Assembly: GCF_002343915.1 (NCBI RefSeq)
Contig: NZ_NETK01000001.1
Coordinates: 930,001 to 994,000, forward strand
Length of the DNA: 64,000 bases
DNA from: Nannocystis exedens
Lineage (GTDB): Bacteria; Myxococcota_A; Polyangia; Nannocystales; Nannocystaceae
Reading direction: 5' to 3'
A program made the position numbers and the translations under genes. The first letter of the stretch is position 1, and each line of letters starts with the position of its first letter. Of this stretch, positions 17,667 to 26,423 are shown in pieces. Below the pieces are notes generated by a model. It ran no database searches, was not told the origin of the DNA, and saw only the letters and a list, made by a program, of their open reading frames with translations.

Positions 17667-18314
17667 ATGAAAAGAGCGCTGATCCTCCTCGGCCACGCCG
17701 ACCCCGCCAGCTTCAACGCCGCCGTCGCCCGGGCCTACCAGGCCGGGTTCCGCATCGCCGGGGGCGAGGCGGAGATCGTGACCCTGAGCGACCTCCGCTT
17801 CGACCCGGTGCTGCGCCGCGGCTTCCGCGGCGACCAGGCGCTCGAGCCGGACCTCGTCGCGCTGCGCGCCCGCATCGAGGCCGCCGCGCACCTCGTGTGG
17901 GTGTTTCCGACCTGGTGGGTCTCGCCGCCGGCGGTCGTCCGGGCGCTCGTCGATCGGCTGTTCCTCCCGGACTGGGCCTTCGCCTACCGGCCCGGCAAGG
18001 CGCTGCCGGAGGGCCTGCTCGCCGGCCGATCGGCGCGCGTCCTGACGACCATGGACAGCCCCTCGTGGTGGTACGCGCTGTGGCACTACCGCGCGCTGCA
18101 CGGCTCCTTCGTCAACGGCACCCTGCGCTTCGTCGGGCTCGCGCCGGTCAAGCTGTCCGCGCTGTTCGCCACGCGCACCCGCACCGCCGCGCAGCGCCAG
18201 CGCTGGCTCGCCGAGGTCCAGGCGACCGCGGCCGCCGACCACGCCCGCTGTCGCGTCGCCTCGCGGCCGGCGCGGTCGGAGCTCGGCGCGACCAGCCGCG
18301 CGCTCGCGCCGTGA
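17667..18314 (+). CDS. NAD(P)H dehydrogenase (quinone), flavodoxin-like fold
   Basis: 215 residues from the ATG at 17667. The start is KRALILLGHADPASFNAAVA, the FMN/FAD phosphate loop of the flavodoxin_2 (NQO1/MdaB) group. HLVWVFPTWWVSPPAVVRAL is the signature quinone-reductase segment, followed by MDSPSWWYALWHYRALHGSF. It should carry out two-electron reduction of quinones or other electrophiles in the cytoplasm using NAD(P)H. The divergent LysR gene probably induces it on exposure to such compounds. The last ~25 residues are Arg/Ala-rich and atypical. Confidence 0.9.
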   Translation: MKRALILLGHADPASFNAAVARAYQAGFRIAGGEAEIVTLSDLRFDPVLRRGFRGDQALEPDLVALRARIEAAAHLVWVFPTWWVSPPAVVRALVDRLFLPDWAFAYRPGKALPEGLLAGRSARVLTTMDSPSWWYALWHYRALHGSFVNGTLRFVGLAPVKLSALFATRTRTAAQRQRWLAEVQATAAADHARCRVASRPARSELGATSRALAP

Positions 18315-18680
18315 CGACCCCGCTGTCCACGAGTACGAGGCCACTTCATGACGAATCACCACGAGCGGCCGCTCCAACGCTTGCTCGATCACCCGGCCCC
18401 CGCGCGCCGACGGCGAAGCCCCGATTTCCCGGGTCCCGAGGAGCGCCGCAAGCGTCCTCCGTACCGTCGCGACGTCGCGCTCGCCCCATCCGACGCAGGG
18501 CCGCCCGCGATCGCCCGCGCTCCGCACGTCCTGCGGCGCATCATGTCCATGAATACATGCCCGATCGAGCATGTGCTCATGGACATGACTGACGGTCATG
18601 TCACCGGCGTCGGCACCCGCGCGGTCAGCCCCGAAGCACCGGCCGCCCGCGCGGCGCCTCGACCGGATGGCCGCCGCGCC
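18315..18680. other. Convergent intergenic region with a long cruciform
   Basis: 366 bases between the quinone reductase (+) and a large lipoprotein gene (-). It holds the 48-base nested palindrome listed next. The rest (about 18315-18540) has no supported gene. Confidence 0.5.
18541..18588. terminator. 48-base nested palindrome (cruciform) of the GACATG family
   Basis: The outer arms TCATGTCCATGA (18541-18552) and TCATGGACATGA (18577-18588) are perfectly complementary over 12 bp. The inner arms ACATGC (18555-18560) and GCATGT (18569-18574) pair around loop CCGATCGA, itself centred on CGATCG. A further word GGTCATGTCACC follows at 18594. It lies between convergent genes, so a bidirectional terminator or cruciform target is plausible; no T-run is present. 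Confidence 0.6.
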
Positions 18681-20462
18681 TCACTGCGGCTTGATCCCGC
18701 AGTCGTCGGCCTCGCTCGGCACGCAGCCCTCGCAGTCCCAGCGGAACGCGTCGAGCAGGGCGACGGTGGCCCAGTTGGCGTCGGACATGTCGGCGAGGAA
18801 GAAGCCGACCGTGATCTCGGCGCCGGGCTGGACCCCGCCGCGGGCGGTGAACCAGTCCGAGCACGCGTGGCCCTCGAAGCCGGTGCCCCACAGCTGCGGC
18901 TCGGCCTTCGTGTAGCCCGGGCCGTCGAAGTAGCTGTCGAGCGCGGTGATCGTCAGCGGCAGCCCCTGCGTCGGGTCGTTCGGGTCGGGGATGAAGGCCA
19001 CGTTGCCGCTGTACGCGTCGACGGGCGGGTTGGCGTTCGGGTCGTCGGGGGTCGGGTCGACCTGGTAGGCGAAGAACATGTCGTTGAAGACCGTGCCGAC
19101 GTAGCCCGGCCACTCCGACGAGCAGAACACGAAGTCGAACGTGAAGCCGTACGTCGCCGCCGGCACCACCGTCTTGAACGTGAAGTAGATGCGGTCGTTG
19201 ACCTTGCCGTTGGTCTTCTCCCACTGCGCCTGCAGCGTGTCGGAGCAGTCGCCGTCGCCGCCCGGCACCCCGTTGTCGCAGCCGACGAACGGCGTGCCGC
19301 CGGCGCCGTCGTTGCTGCCGTCGACCGCCTTGAACGGGCTCGGCAGCGCGTCGTCGCCGGAGTTGCCGTTGGCCCCTTGCTTCACCTGCGAGTTGGTGGC
19401 CTCGACCACCACCCCGTCCGCGTCGGGCGCGGCGATCGTCCCGGTCGACAGCATCAAGAACGTGTGGCCCTCGCGCGGCGCGTACAGCCGCTGCGGCGGC
19501 GTGTTCGGGTCGCCGTCGAGGTCCGCCGCGTAGTTGCCGAAGCCGCGCGCCACCTGCCAGGTGTTCGGCTGCGCCGCCGGGTCGAACTCGAACGCGGTGA
19601 CCACCACCGAGTCGTCGGCCTGCAGATCGCACACCCCGATCGCGCGCAGGGCGTCCCGCGGATCGGTCTTGTCGGCCAGGTCGATCGCGTCGTCGCACAC
19701 CGCGTAGCTCACCGGCGCGCCGCAGGCGGCCGGGTGATGCTTGGTGCAGTCGTTCTTGCAGTAGTCGAACTCGCCGCCGTCGACCTGGTTGCCGTCGTCG
19801 CACGCCTCGCCGGGCTCGATCTCGCCGTTGCCGCAGTCCGGCGGCGTGAACGTGCAGTCCGGCTCGCAGCCGTCGCCGCCGCTGCGGTTGCCGTCGTCGC
19901 ACAGCTCCGGCTTCTCGATCGAGCCGTTGCCGCACACCTGCGGCGGCGTCTCGACCTGGCAGTCGGCGCTGCAGCTGTCACCGTCCGCGGTGTTGCCGTC
20001 GTCGCACGCCTCGCCGACCTCGTGCTTGCCGTCGCCGCAGGTGTGCGGCAAGAGGCAACTCGACTCGCAGCCGTCGCCGTCGTCGAGGTTGCCGTCGTCG
20101 CACTGCTCGCCGGGCTCCTGCACCCCGTTGCCGCACTCGCCCCCGCCGTCGGTCACGCCCATCGTCGCGCCGGTCGAGCCCGGATCCGACATCGAGTCGC
20201 TGCCCGCGCTGACCGTCCCGGCCGACCCATCGGTGCCGCTGCCGGTCGGACCGTCGCCCTCGCTGTCGCTGTCGCTGTCGCTCTCGCTCTCGCTGCCGGG
20301 CGTGGTGCCGGTCGGCTCGCTCGCCGTCGCCGTCTCGGTCTCGCTCCCGTTCGCAGCGGACCCGCCGTCCGAGGCCGAATCACCGCCGGCGTCGCCGCAA
20401 CCGACGAGCCAGACCACACACACCAGCGAGCACCCCGAACGAGCAGTCAAAGCGTAAGTCAT
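18681..20462 (-). CDS. Large lipoprotein with four Cys-rich DUF4215-type repeats
   Basis: 593 residues. The signal ends VWLVGC (lipobox). A Ser/Asp/Glu/Gly/Thr-rich spacer (about 25-105) follows. Four Cys-rich repeats (about 108-235) each have the CGNGxxExGExCDDGN pattern of myxobacterial DUF4215 repeats. From about 250 on is a large beta-rich domain with VVVTAFEFDPAA, GHTFLMLSTGTI, a VFCSSEWPGYVGTVFNDMFF segment and ALLDAFRW. This is the plan of 'choice-of-anchor' surface proteins, where a VxSSExxxxxxxxxNDxF motif recurs. It is probably an adhesin or scaffold in the outer envelope. Confidence 0.8.
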   Translation of the reverse strand: MTYALTARSGCSLVCVVWLVGCGDAGGDSASDGGSAANGSETETATASEPTGTTPGSESESDSDSDSEGDGPTGSGTDGSAGTVSAGSDSMSDPGSTGATMGVTDGGGECGNGVQEPGEQCDDGNLDDGDGCESSCLLPHTCGDGKHEVGEACDDGNTADGDSCSADCQVETPPQVCGNGSIEKPELCDDGNRSGGDGCEPDCTFTPPDCGNGEIEPGEACDDGNQVDGGEFDYCKNDCTKHHPAACGAPVSYAVCDDAIDLADKTDPRDALRAIGVCDLQADDSVVVTAFEFDPAAQPNTWQVARGFGNYAADLDGDPNTPPQRLYAPREGHTFLMLSTGTIAAPDADGVVVEATNSQVKQGANGNSGDDALPSPFKAVDGSNDGAGGTPFVGCDNGVPGGDGDCSDTLQAQWEKTNGKVNDRIYFTFKTVVPAATYGFTFDFVFCSSEWPGYVGTVFNDMFFAYQVDPTPDDPNANPPVDAYSGNVAFIPDPNDPTQGLPLTITALDSYFDGPGYTKAEPQLWGTGFEGHACSDWFTARGGVQPGAEITVGFFLADMSDANWATVALLDAFRWDCEGCVPSEADDCGIKPQ

Positions 20463-20880
20463 GCCCCACCATTTCCGATCTGCCGCGACCGATCAAGCGC
20501 CGCGCGCGAGCGAGTCCGCCCGGCCCAGCGAAACGCGGTCCGCAGCGCGGCTGCGGCGAGCCCGGTGAGACCGCCCCGGATCGCGGCTCATGGCCCGCGG
20601 GCCCGCACCACGCGTGCGCCGATCCCCCCCACCCGCGGCTCGCACCACGCGTGCGCCGATCGACCCCGCCTCCGGCCCGCACGACGCGCGCGCCGATCGA
20701 TCCCACCCACGGTTCGCTCGACGCGTGCGCCGATCCATCCGCCCGCGGCCAAAACCAGGCGAAAACCGCCCTCTCTCGCCCCACGTCGCTCCTGCAGCGA
20801 CGCTCACGGGACGCTCGCCACGGTCCGCCGCTCCGACGCCCTCTGCTTGACCTGCGTTCCGTCGCGGCCGATCGTCGGCC
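20463..20880. other. Divergent intergenic region containing a 37-bp tandem repeat
   Basis: 418 bases between a lipoprotein gene (-) and an acetyltransferase gene (+). The repeat array at 20605-20752 dominates. The period is not a multiple of three, so it is not coding. Both promoters should be here. Confidence 0.5.
20605..20752. repeat. Four tandem copies of a 37-bp repeat
   Basis: Units start at 20605, 20642, 20679 and 20716, exactly 37 bases apart. The conserved core is GC(A/T)C(C/G)ACGCG(T/C)GCGCCGATC; the second half of each unit (c/ggcccgc-like) varies. Spacing of about 3.5 helical turns would place successive cores on opposite faces of DNA. It may be an iterated binding site or a plain minisatellite. 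Confidence 0.8.
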
Positions 20881-21423
20881 ATGCTCGACGCTCGAGGAGA
20901 GGCCGCGGCGGAGCGCGTCACGCTGACGGAGGTCCGCACGATGGCCGACTATCCACCCGGCCTGATCGGCGCCATCGCGGGGCTGTTCGGCCGCTGCATG
21001 ACCGCCAGCCACGGCACCGACTGGCGCGTCGACGCCATGATCGCCGAGGGCCAGAGCGAGTTCTTCCGCCGCTTCGACCCCGAGCGCGATCGCGTGTGGG
21101 TCGCGCAGGTGGGCGGCGTGATCTGCGGCGCCTTGACGATCGACGGACCGCGACCCGAGACCGGCCGCGAGGCCGCGCGCCTCCGCTTCTTCATCCTCGA
21201 CGAGGCGACCCGCGGGCTCGGCCTCGGCCGCCGCATGGTCGCCGCCGCGATGGCCTTCTGCCGCGAGCGCGGCTATCCACGCGTGTACCTGACGACCCTG
21301 CCCGGCCTCGACGCCGCGCGCCGCCTGTACGAGGCGTGCGGCTTTTGCCTGATCGGGCAGGACGATCCGCCGTTCTGCGGCAGCGCCCACGGCGAGCAGA
21401 CCTGGGAGTGGCGCGCCCCGTGA
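20881..21423 (+). CDS. GNAT family N-acetyltransferase
   Basis: 180 residues from the first ATG, which retains the first GNAT strand (RVTLTEVR). An ATG at 20941 has a better ribosome-binding site (GGAGG) but would remove that strand. The acetyl-CoA site is clear: ARLRFFILDEATRGLGLGRR with the RGLGLG pyrophosphate loop, then VYLTTLPGLDAARRLYEACG. It resembles the GNAT domain often fused to MarR regulators, but there is no HTH here. It acetylates an unknown small molecule or protein amine in the cytoplasm. Confidence 0.88.
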   Translation: MLDARGEAAAERVTLTEVRTMADYPPGLIGAIAGLFGRCMTASHGTDWRVDAMIAEGQSEFFRRFDPERDRVWVAQVGGVICGALTIDGPRPETGREAARLRFFILDEATRGLGLGRRMVAAAMAFCRERGYPRVYLTTLPGLDAARRLYEACGFCLIGQDDPPFCGSAHGEQTWEWRAP

Positions 21424-21446
21424 AGGCGGGCCGCTCGGGGTGCTGG

Positions 21447-21464
21447 GAATCACCGCGGTGATTC
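21447..21464. terminator. Perfect 18-base palindrome between convergent genes
   Basis: GAATCACC-GC-GGTGATTC has 8-bp arms. It lies between the stop codon of the acetyltransferase gene (+) and the stop codon of the lipoprotein gene (-), so it could end transcription from both sides. It has no T-run, as is usual in this genome. Confidence 0.6.
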
Positions 21465-21470
21465 ACGGCA

Positions 21471-22064
21471 TCATCCCAGGTTCGGACAGTCCGTCGCCGG
21501 GCTCGTCGACCACGTGCAGATCGCGGCGGGGAAGGTCCCGGCCGGCGCCTCGCCGGTGCGGACGATCTCGATCTGCGCGTTGCTCCCGGCGTCGATGCAG
21601 GTCTGGCTGAGGTTGTCGATCATCGACGGCGTCTCGGCGCCGCTGTCCCCGTGGACGGCGAAGCACGCCTCCTGCCCGGCGGGGATCGTCCACTCGCCCA
21701 TGACCGCCTCGCACTTGACGATCGGCGCGCAGGTGTGCTGCACAGGGTCGTAATCGCAGACCTCGCAGTCGGCCTCGAGGGTCGCGTTTTCGGCGTCGAC
21801 GTCCTCCACGCATTGCGAGAGGCACCCCGACTCGTCGACCTGGACCGGCTGCTCGCCGCCGGTACCCGTGGGCGCCCCGGTGTCCGTGCCCGTGCCCGTG
21901 CCCGTCTCCGTGCCCGTCTCCGTACCCGTGCCCGTGCCCGTGGGAATGTCGGTCGCCGTGCCCGTCTCCGTGCCCGTGCCCGTATCGGTATCGGTGTCGC
22001 CCGACTTCGAGCCGCCGCAGCCGGCGATCGCCAGCGCCATCAGAAACATCGCATGCTTGGTCAT
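21471..22064 (-). CDS. Lipoprotein with (Thr-Gly)n spacer and Cys-rich domain
   Basis: 197 residues from the ATG at 22064. The signal ends ALAIAGC (lipobox). Residues ~25-75 are almost only Thr, Gly, Glu and Asp, coded by repeated hexanucleotide blocks of the CCCGTG type on the + strand, a stretch prone to length change. The C-terminal domain (about 80-197) has eight Cys (GCLSQCVEDV, CEVCDYDPVQHTC, CEAVMGEW, EACFAVHGD, CTWSTSPATDCPNLG), probably four disulfides. Family unknown; presumed surface-exposed. Confidence 0.7.
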   Translation of the reverse strand: MTKHAMFLMALAIAGCGGSKSGDTDTDTGTGTETGTATDIPTGTGTGTETGTETGTGTGTDTGAPTGTGGEQPVQVDESGCLSQCVEDVDAENATLEADCEVCDYDPVQHTCAPIVKCEAVMGEWTIPAGQEACFAVHGDSGAETPSMIDNLSQTCIDAGSNAQIEIVRTGEAPAGTFPAAICTWSTSPATDCPNLG

Positions 22065-22739
22065 GATGCGCGGCAACCTAGCAGATGCCGCCCGCGCCGA
22101 CACAAAAGCCGGCGAAGCCGAGATGCCGCTCGTTCGCACGGGGCCGGCCCCGAGAAGCCGGCCGCCGTGCGAGCTCCTGCTGTCGACGACAGCGATTGAT
22201 TCGCAGCTGGGACCGGTCCGCGCTGCTGCAATGAACCGTAGAGGTGAATCCCCTGGTGCACATGCACGCGGAGTCACTCGCGTCCCGGCATGTCACGGCC
22301 GCTTCCGCCGTCGCAGCGTCGGTCCACCCGCGAGTGCGCCGACGAGTGACTCCCGCAGTCGTCGACCCTCGACCCTCGACGCTCGGCCCACTCGTGACCG
22401 CCCCGCGGTCGAACGACTCCTGCCGTCGTCATCGTCGCGACCATCGACGCGCGGTCACGCAGGACCGCGCCGTCGACCGCTTGACCCACCGCTCTGCCCA
22501 CCGGGACCGCGCCGACGACGTCGCGATGACTCCGTCATCGGCTCCGACCGTCGCTCCCGCCGCGCCGGTCGGCCCCGCGGCGCGCCCCCCTTGCGTCGCC
22601 CGCGGCCTGCGGCTATGGTCCCCCACGTCGAACCCTTTCGGAGCCGGCCCGCCCTTGAAGCTGCACGCCTGAATCCCGCTGTCCCCCAGCCGCCCGCAAC
22701 CCGTCAATTCGGCCGCGGGCGAGATTCAGGAGCATCTTC
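22065..22739. other. Long divergent intergenic region, nothing recognised
   Basis: 675 bases between a lipoprotein gene (-) and the ABC-F gene (+). Several reading frames are open simply because of base composition; none has a start context or protein-like make-up. Promoters for both flanking genes must lie here. The last 30 bases contain AGGAGCATCTTC directly before the ABC-F start codon, a good ribosome-binding site. Confidence 0.45.
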
Positions 22740-24242
<1,503 letters not shown>

Positions 24243-24272
24243 GGCGCGCCGAGCCGGAGTCCCGGCGCGCTG

Positions 24273-24341
24273 GACGACGCGTCCGCCCGGCGCTCGCGCG
24301 TCACCTGGCTCCTCGGCCAGGCGAGCTGCGCGAACAGACAG
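24273..24341 (+). pseudogene. Decayed partial duplication of the ABC-F gene 3' end
   Basis: This stretch matches 24162-24233, the last coding bases of the ABC-F gene, with substitutions and ~3 bases missing. Shared blocks are gacgacgcg, cgcgtcacctgg, ccag(g)gcgagctgcgcga and agacag. It begins only ~30 bases after the ABC-F stop codon and does not continue the reading frame cleanly. It looks like an old short tandem duplication. Confidence 0.65.
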
Positions 24342-24438
24342 GCGGCTCCCACGCCGGGCCTGCCGCGAGCCACGCCCCGGCGGCCGCCGAACCCATGCCG
24401 TGAACGAGTCGACGAGGGGCGGGGGCCAGCGGCGCCGC

Positions 24439-24942
24439 TCACGGCTCGCGCTTCTGCTCCGCCTGCAGCCGCTGCTCCTCTTCGTGGCGGCGGTACGCGT
24501 TCTCCTCCGCGAGCGGGCCCTCGCCGGCCTCGCGGGCCAGGCGGTCCAGCAGGCGGAAGTGACGGCGCATCCGCACCAGCTCCTCCTCCGAGATATCCTC
24601 GGCCACCAGCACCCGGTTCGACGCGCGCGGGTTGCTGGCGATCAGCTCGTCGAGCTTGAGCTGCAGCGACAGGGTGTCCTTGTTCTGCGAGCGCTGCAGC
24701 AGGAACAGCATCAAGAACGACAGGCTGGCGACGACCTGCTCGATCCACTCGTAGGCCGCCGTCCAGTCGGCGACCCGCGGGCCGGTGACGTTCCACGCGA
24801 TCACCACGAGCACGGCGACCCAGTGGACGCGCGAGTCGGCGACGAAGCGGGTGGCGAGCTGGGCGACGTGTTCGCCCCAGCTCACCCGCTCGCTCGTCGG
24901 CCGCACGCCCGACGAGGACGGATCCCTGTCTTCGTCGCTCAC
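24439..24942 (-). CDS. Low-affinity iron permease family membrane protein
   Basis: 167 residues from a GTG at 24942 (AGAGG upstream). After a charged N-terminus, two transmembrane helices (about 38-55, VHWVAVLVVIAWNVTGP; and 70-88, IEQVVASLSFLMLFLLQRSQ) are separated by AAYEWIEQ. The cytoplasmic tail holds QNKDTLSLQLKLDELIAS, a highly diagnostic segment of the bacterial Iron_permease (PF04120) family, then a coiled Glu/Arg-rich end. Iron transport has not been shown for most bacterial members. It follows the hemerythrin gene on the same strand with a perfect hairpin between them. Confidence 0.85.
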   Translation of the reverse strand: MSDEDRDPSSSGVRPTSERVSWGEHVAQLATRFVADSRVHWVAVLVVIAWNVTGPRVADWTAAYEWIEQVVASLSFLMLFLLQRSQNKDTLSLQLKLDELIASNPRASNRVLVAEDISEEELVRMRRHFRLLDRLAREAGEGPLAEENAYRRHEEEQRLQAEQKREP

Positions 24943-24963
24943 CTTTCGCCTCTCGTGGCCGGT

Positions 24964-24985
24964 CGCCTGTCCGTTCGGACAGGCG
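24964..24985. terminator. Perfect 9-bp hairpin of the TGTCC/GGACA family
   Basis: CGCCTGTCC-GTTC-GGACAGGCG, arms fully complementary with a four-base loop. It sits in the 56-base gap between the hemerythrin gene and the iron-permease-like gene, both on the minus strand. It could attenuate read-through or define the 3' end of the first message. Confidence 0.65.
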
Positions 24986-24998
24986 CTCGACGTCGGCC

Positions 24999-25472
24999 TC
25001 ACTCGGCCGCGTCGCGCTGCTCCAGGCGGATGTCCTCGACGAACGAGTCGCGCTCGCGCGCGTACTCGTCGACCAGCTGCTCGGCCTCCTGGTCGCTGAC
25101 GACCTGCTTGGCCCGCGGGAACAGCTCGCCCTCTTCCTCGTCGACGTGGTGACCCACCATGTCGGCGAGCACCTTGATCTTGGCCTGCCACACCTCGTTG
25201 TCGGGGGTCATCGCGTCGAGCTCGGCGAGCAGCTTGTCGACCTGCTTGTGCTCCTCGATGCCCTCGCGGGTGGTGTCGGCGGTGTTGGACTCCTCGAGCA
25301 GCCGCGGATAGACCACCGCCTCCTCGGCGCGCGAGTGCGGGACCAGCTTCTGCTTGAGTCGGGCGAACAGCTCCAGCGCCTCGGCGCCCTTGGCCTCCTC
25401 GAGCTGGTGGAACAGCTCGCTGACCTCTTCGTGTTCGCGGTGCAAGACGTCGTAGATCTGGGGCTTTGCCAT
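24999..25472 (-). CDS. Hemerythrin HHE-domain protein
   Basis: 157 residues from the ATG at 25472, preceded by AAGGAAGGATT. The HHE cation-binding pattern is visible: IYDVLHREHEEVSELFHQLE (His-x-x-His near the start), KLVPHSRAEEAVVYPRL (His, then Glu and Tyr), EEHKQVDKLL and MVGHHVDEEEGELFPRA. These supply the His/Glu ligands of a di-iron site in a four-helix bundle. Such proteins bind O2, NO or iron and often act in oxidative or nitrosative stress. With the iron-permease-like gene downstream it suggests an iron or redox theme. Confidence 0.92.
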   Translation of the reverse strand: MAKPQIYDVLHREHEEVSELFHQLEEAKGAEALELFARLKQKLVPHSRAEEAVVYPRLLEESNTADTTREGIEEHKQVDKLLAELDAMTPDNEVWQAKIKVLADMVGHHVDEEEGELFPRAKQVVSDQEAEQLVDEYARERDSFVEDIRLEQRDAAE

Positions 25473-26423
25473 GACGAATCCTTCCTTGTCGCGGCGCCGG
25501 TCGGCGCGGGGAGCGACCGGGGAAGATGTGGCGCGAAAACGAGGCGCGGCAAATGAGCACAGGACCCACGCCCCTTCTACCGGGCTGCAATGGCAGCACC
25601 AGCGCCGCCGCGGGCCGCTCCGCGTGCAGAGCGCCGCCGCGGGGCCGACGTCCGCGAGGCGACGAACTCCGGGGTAATTCCTCGGACCGCGCGAGTCTCG
25701 CGCCCGCGACCTGCGGCCGAGCTCGCCGCAGATCGGCGCTTCTCTCATGCCCGAAGGGACAGGCCCCCCGAGCCCGCCTGGGAGTTGGCGCCGGCGCCCG
25801 GGGTCGGGCTCGCTGCCGTCAGGGTGCTCGGGCTCGCTCGGATGGTTCGCGAGCGCGCGCGAGCCGACGCGGCCGTCCGGGCATCTCCTCGCCGCTCCTC
25901 GTCGTCTGTTGAGGTCACCGTGGTCGGCGAGCAGCAGCCGCGCCCGCACCGGGACATCGTCGCCGCCGACGAGCGACCACTATGATCATATGTTCCATCG
26001 GCCATTTGATCATAGCGGCGAGGACCGCCGCTCTCGGCGGGCCGACGAGGCTCGCCCTCTGCCCTGGCGCTGCTGGCCTCTCCGTCCGTGACGCCTCCCA
26101 AACGCGGACGTCGCCCGCGGCTCGGCCCGGCGGGATCGGCGGCGATCTGCCGCTCGCGCCGCGCCCCCCGCGCTCGCCCGCGCGCAGCCCGCGGAGGCGA
26201 CGGCGAATGACGACAGTACGCGGAGGTGTGCACGTTTGGGATCGGGGGCGATCTGCGGCGGCGATCGGCAGCACCCATCCCGACCTCGACTTCGCCGCGC
26301 GGCCGTGCGCAGCCGCGTCGGTGCCGGCGATGAACGAAGGTCAACAGCGGCCCGCCGGCGCCGACCGGCAGCGGCGGCGGCCTCGGACGTCGTGTTACCC
26401 TGAGGCGCTCGCTCGGGTCGCCG
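25473..26423. other. 951-base intergenic region with an AT-rich dyad
   Basis: The longest gene-free stretch of the window, between the hemerythrin (-) and kinase-like (+) genes. One copy of the dispersed word (TGCCC-GAAG-GGACA, 25748-25761) and the AT-rich inverted repeat at 25980-26015 are the only structures seen. Frames that stay open are composition artefacts. Confidence 0.5.
25980..26015. promoter_or_regulatory. AT-rich inverted repeat CTATGATCA…TGATCATAG
   Basis: The arms at 25980-25988 and 26007-26015 are perfectly complementary across an 18-base spacer. The left arm also contains TATGATCATA, a palindrome by itself. In DNA of about 70% G+C such an island is unusual and most likely a protein-binding site. 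It lies ~410 bases upstream of the kinase-like gene and ~510 upstream of the hemerythrin gene. Confidence 0.5.

Noticed and set aside
20605..20752. CRISPR array
   Set aside because: The units are directly adjacent with a fixed 37-base period; there are no unique spacers between conserved repeats and no cas genes.
18348..21461. A >1000-codon open frame on the + strand across two lipoprotein and acetyltransferase genes
   Set aside because: It runs antisense to a clear lipoprotein gene, is rich in Arg/Val/Ala as expected from shadow frames of G+C-rich DNA, and crosses the non-coding 37-bp repeat.
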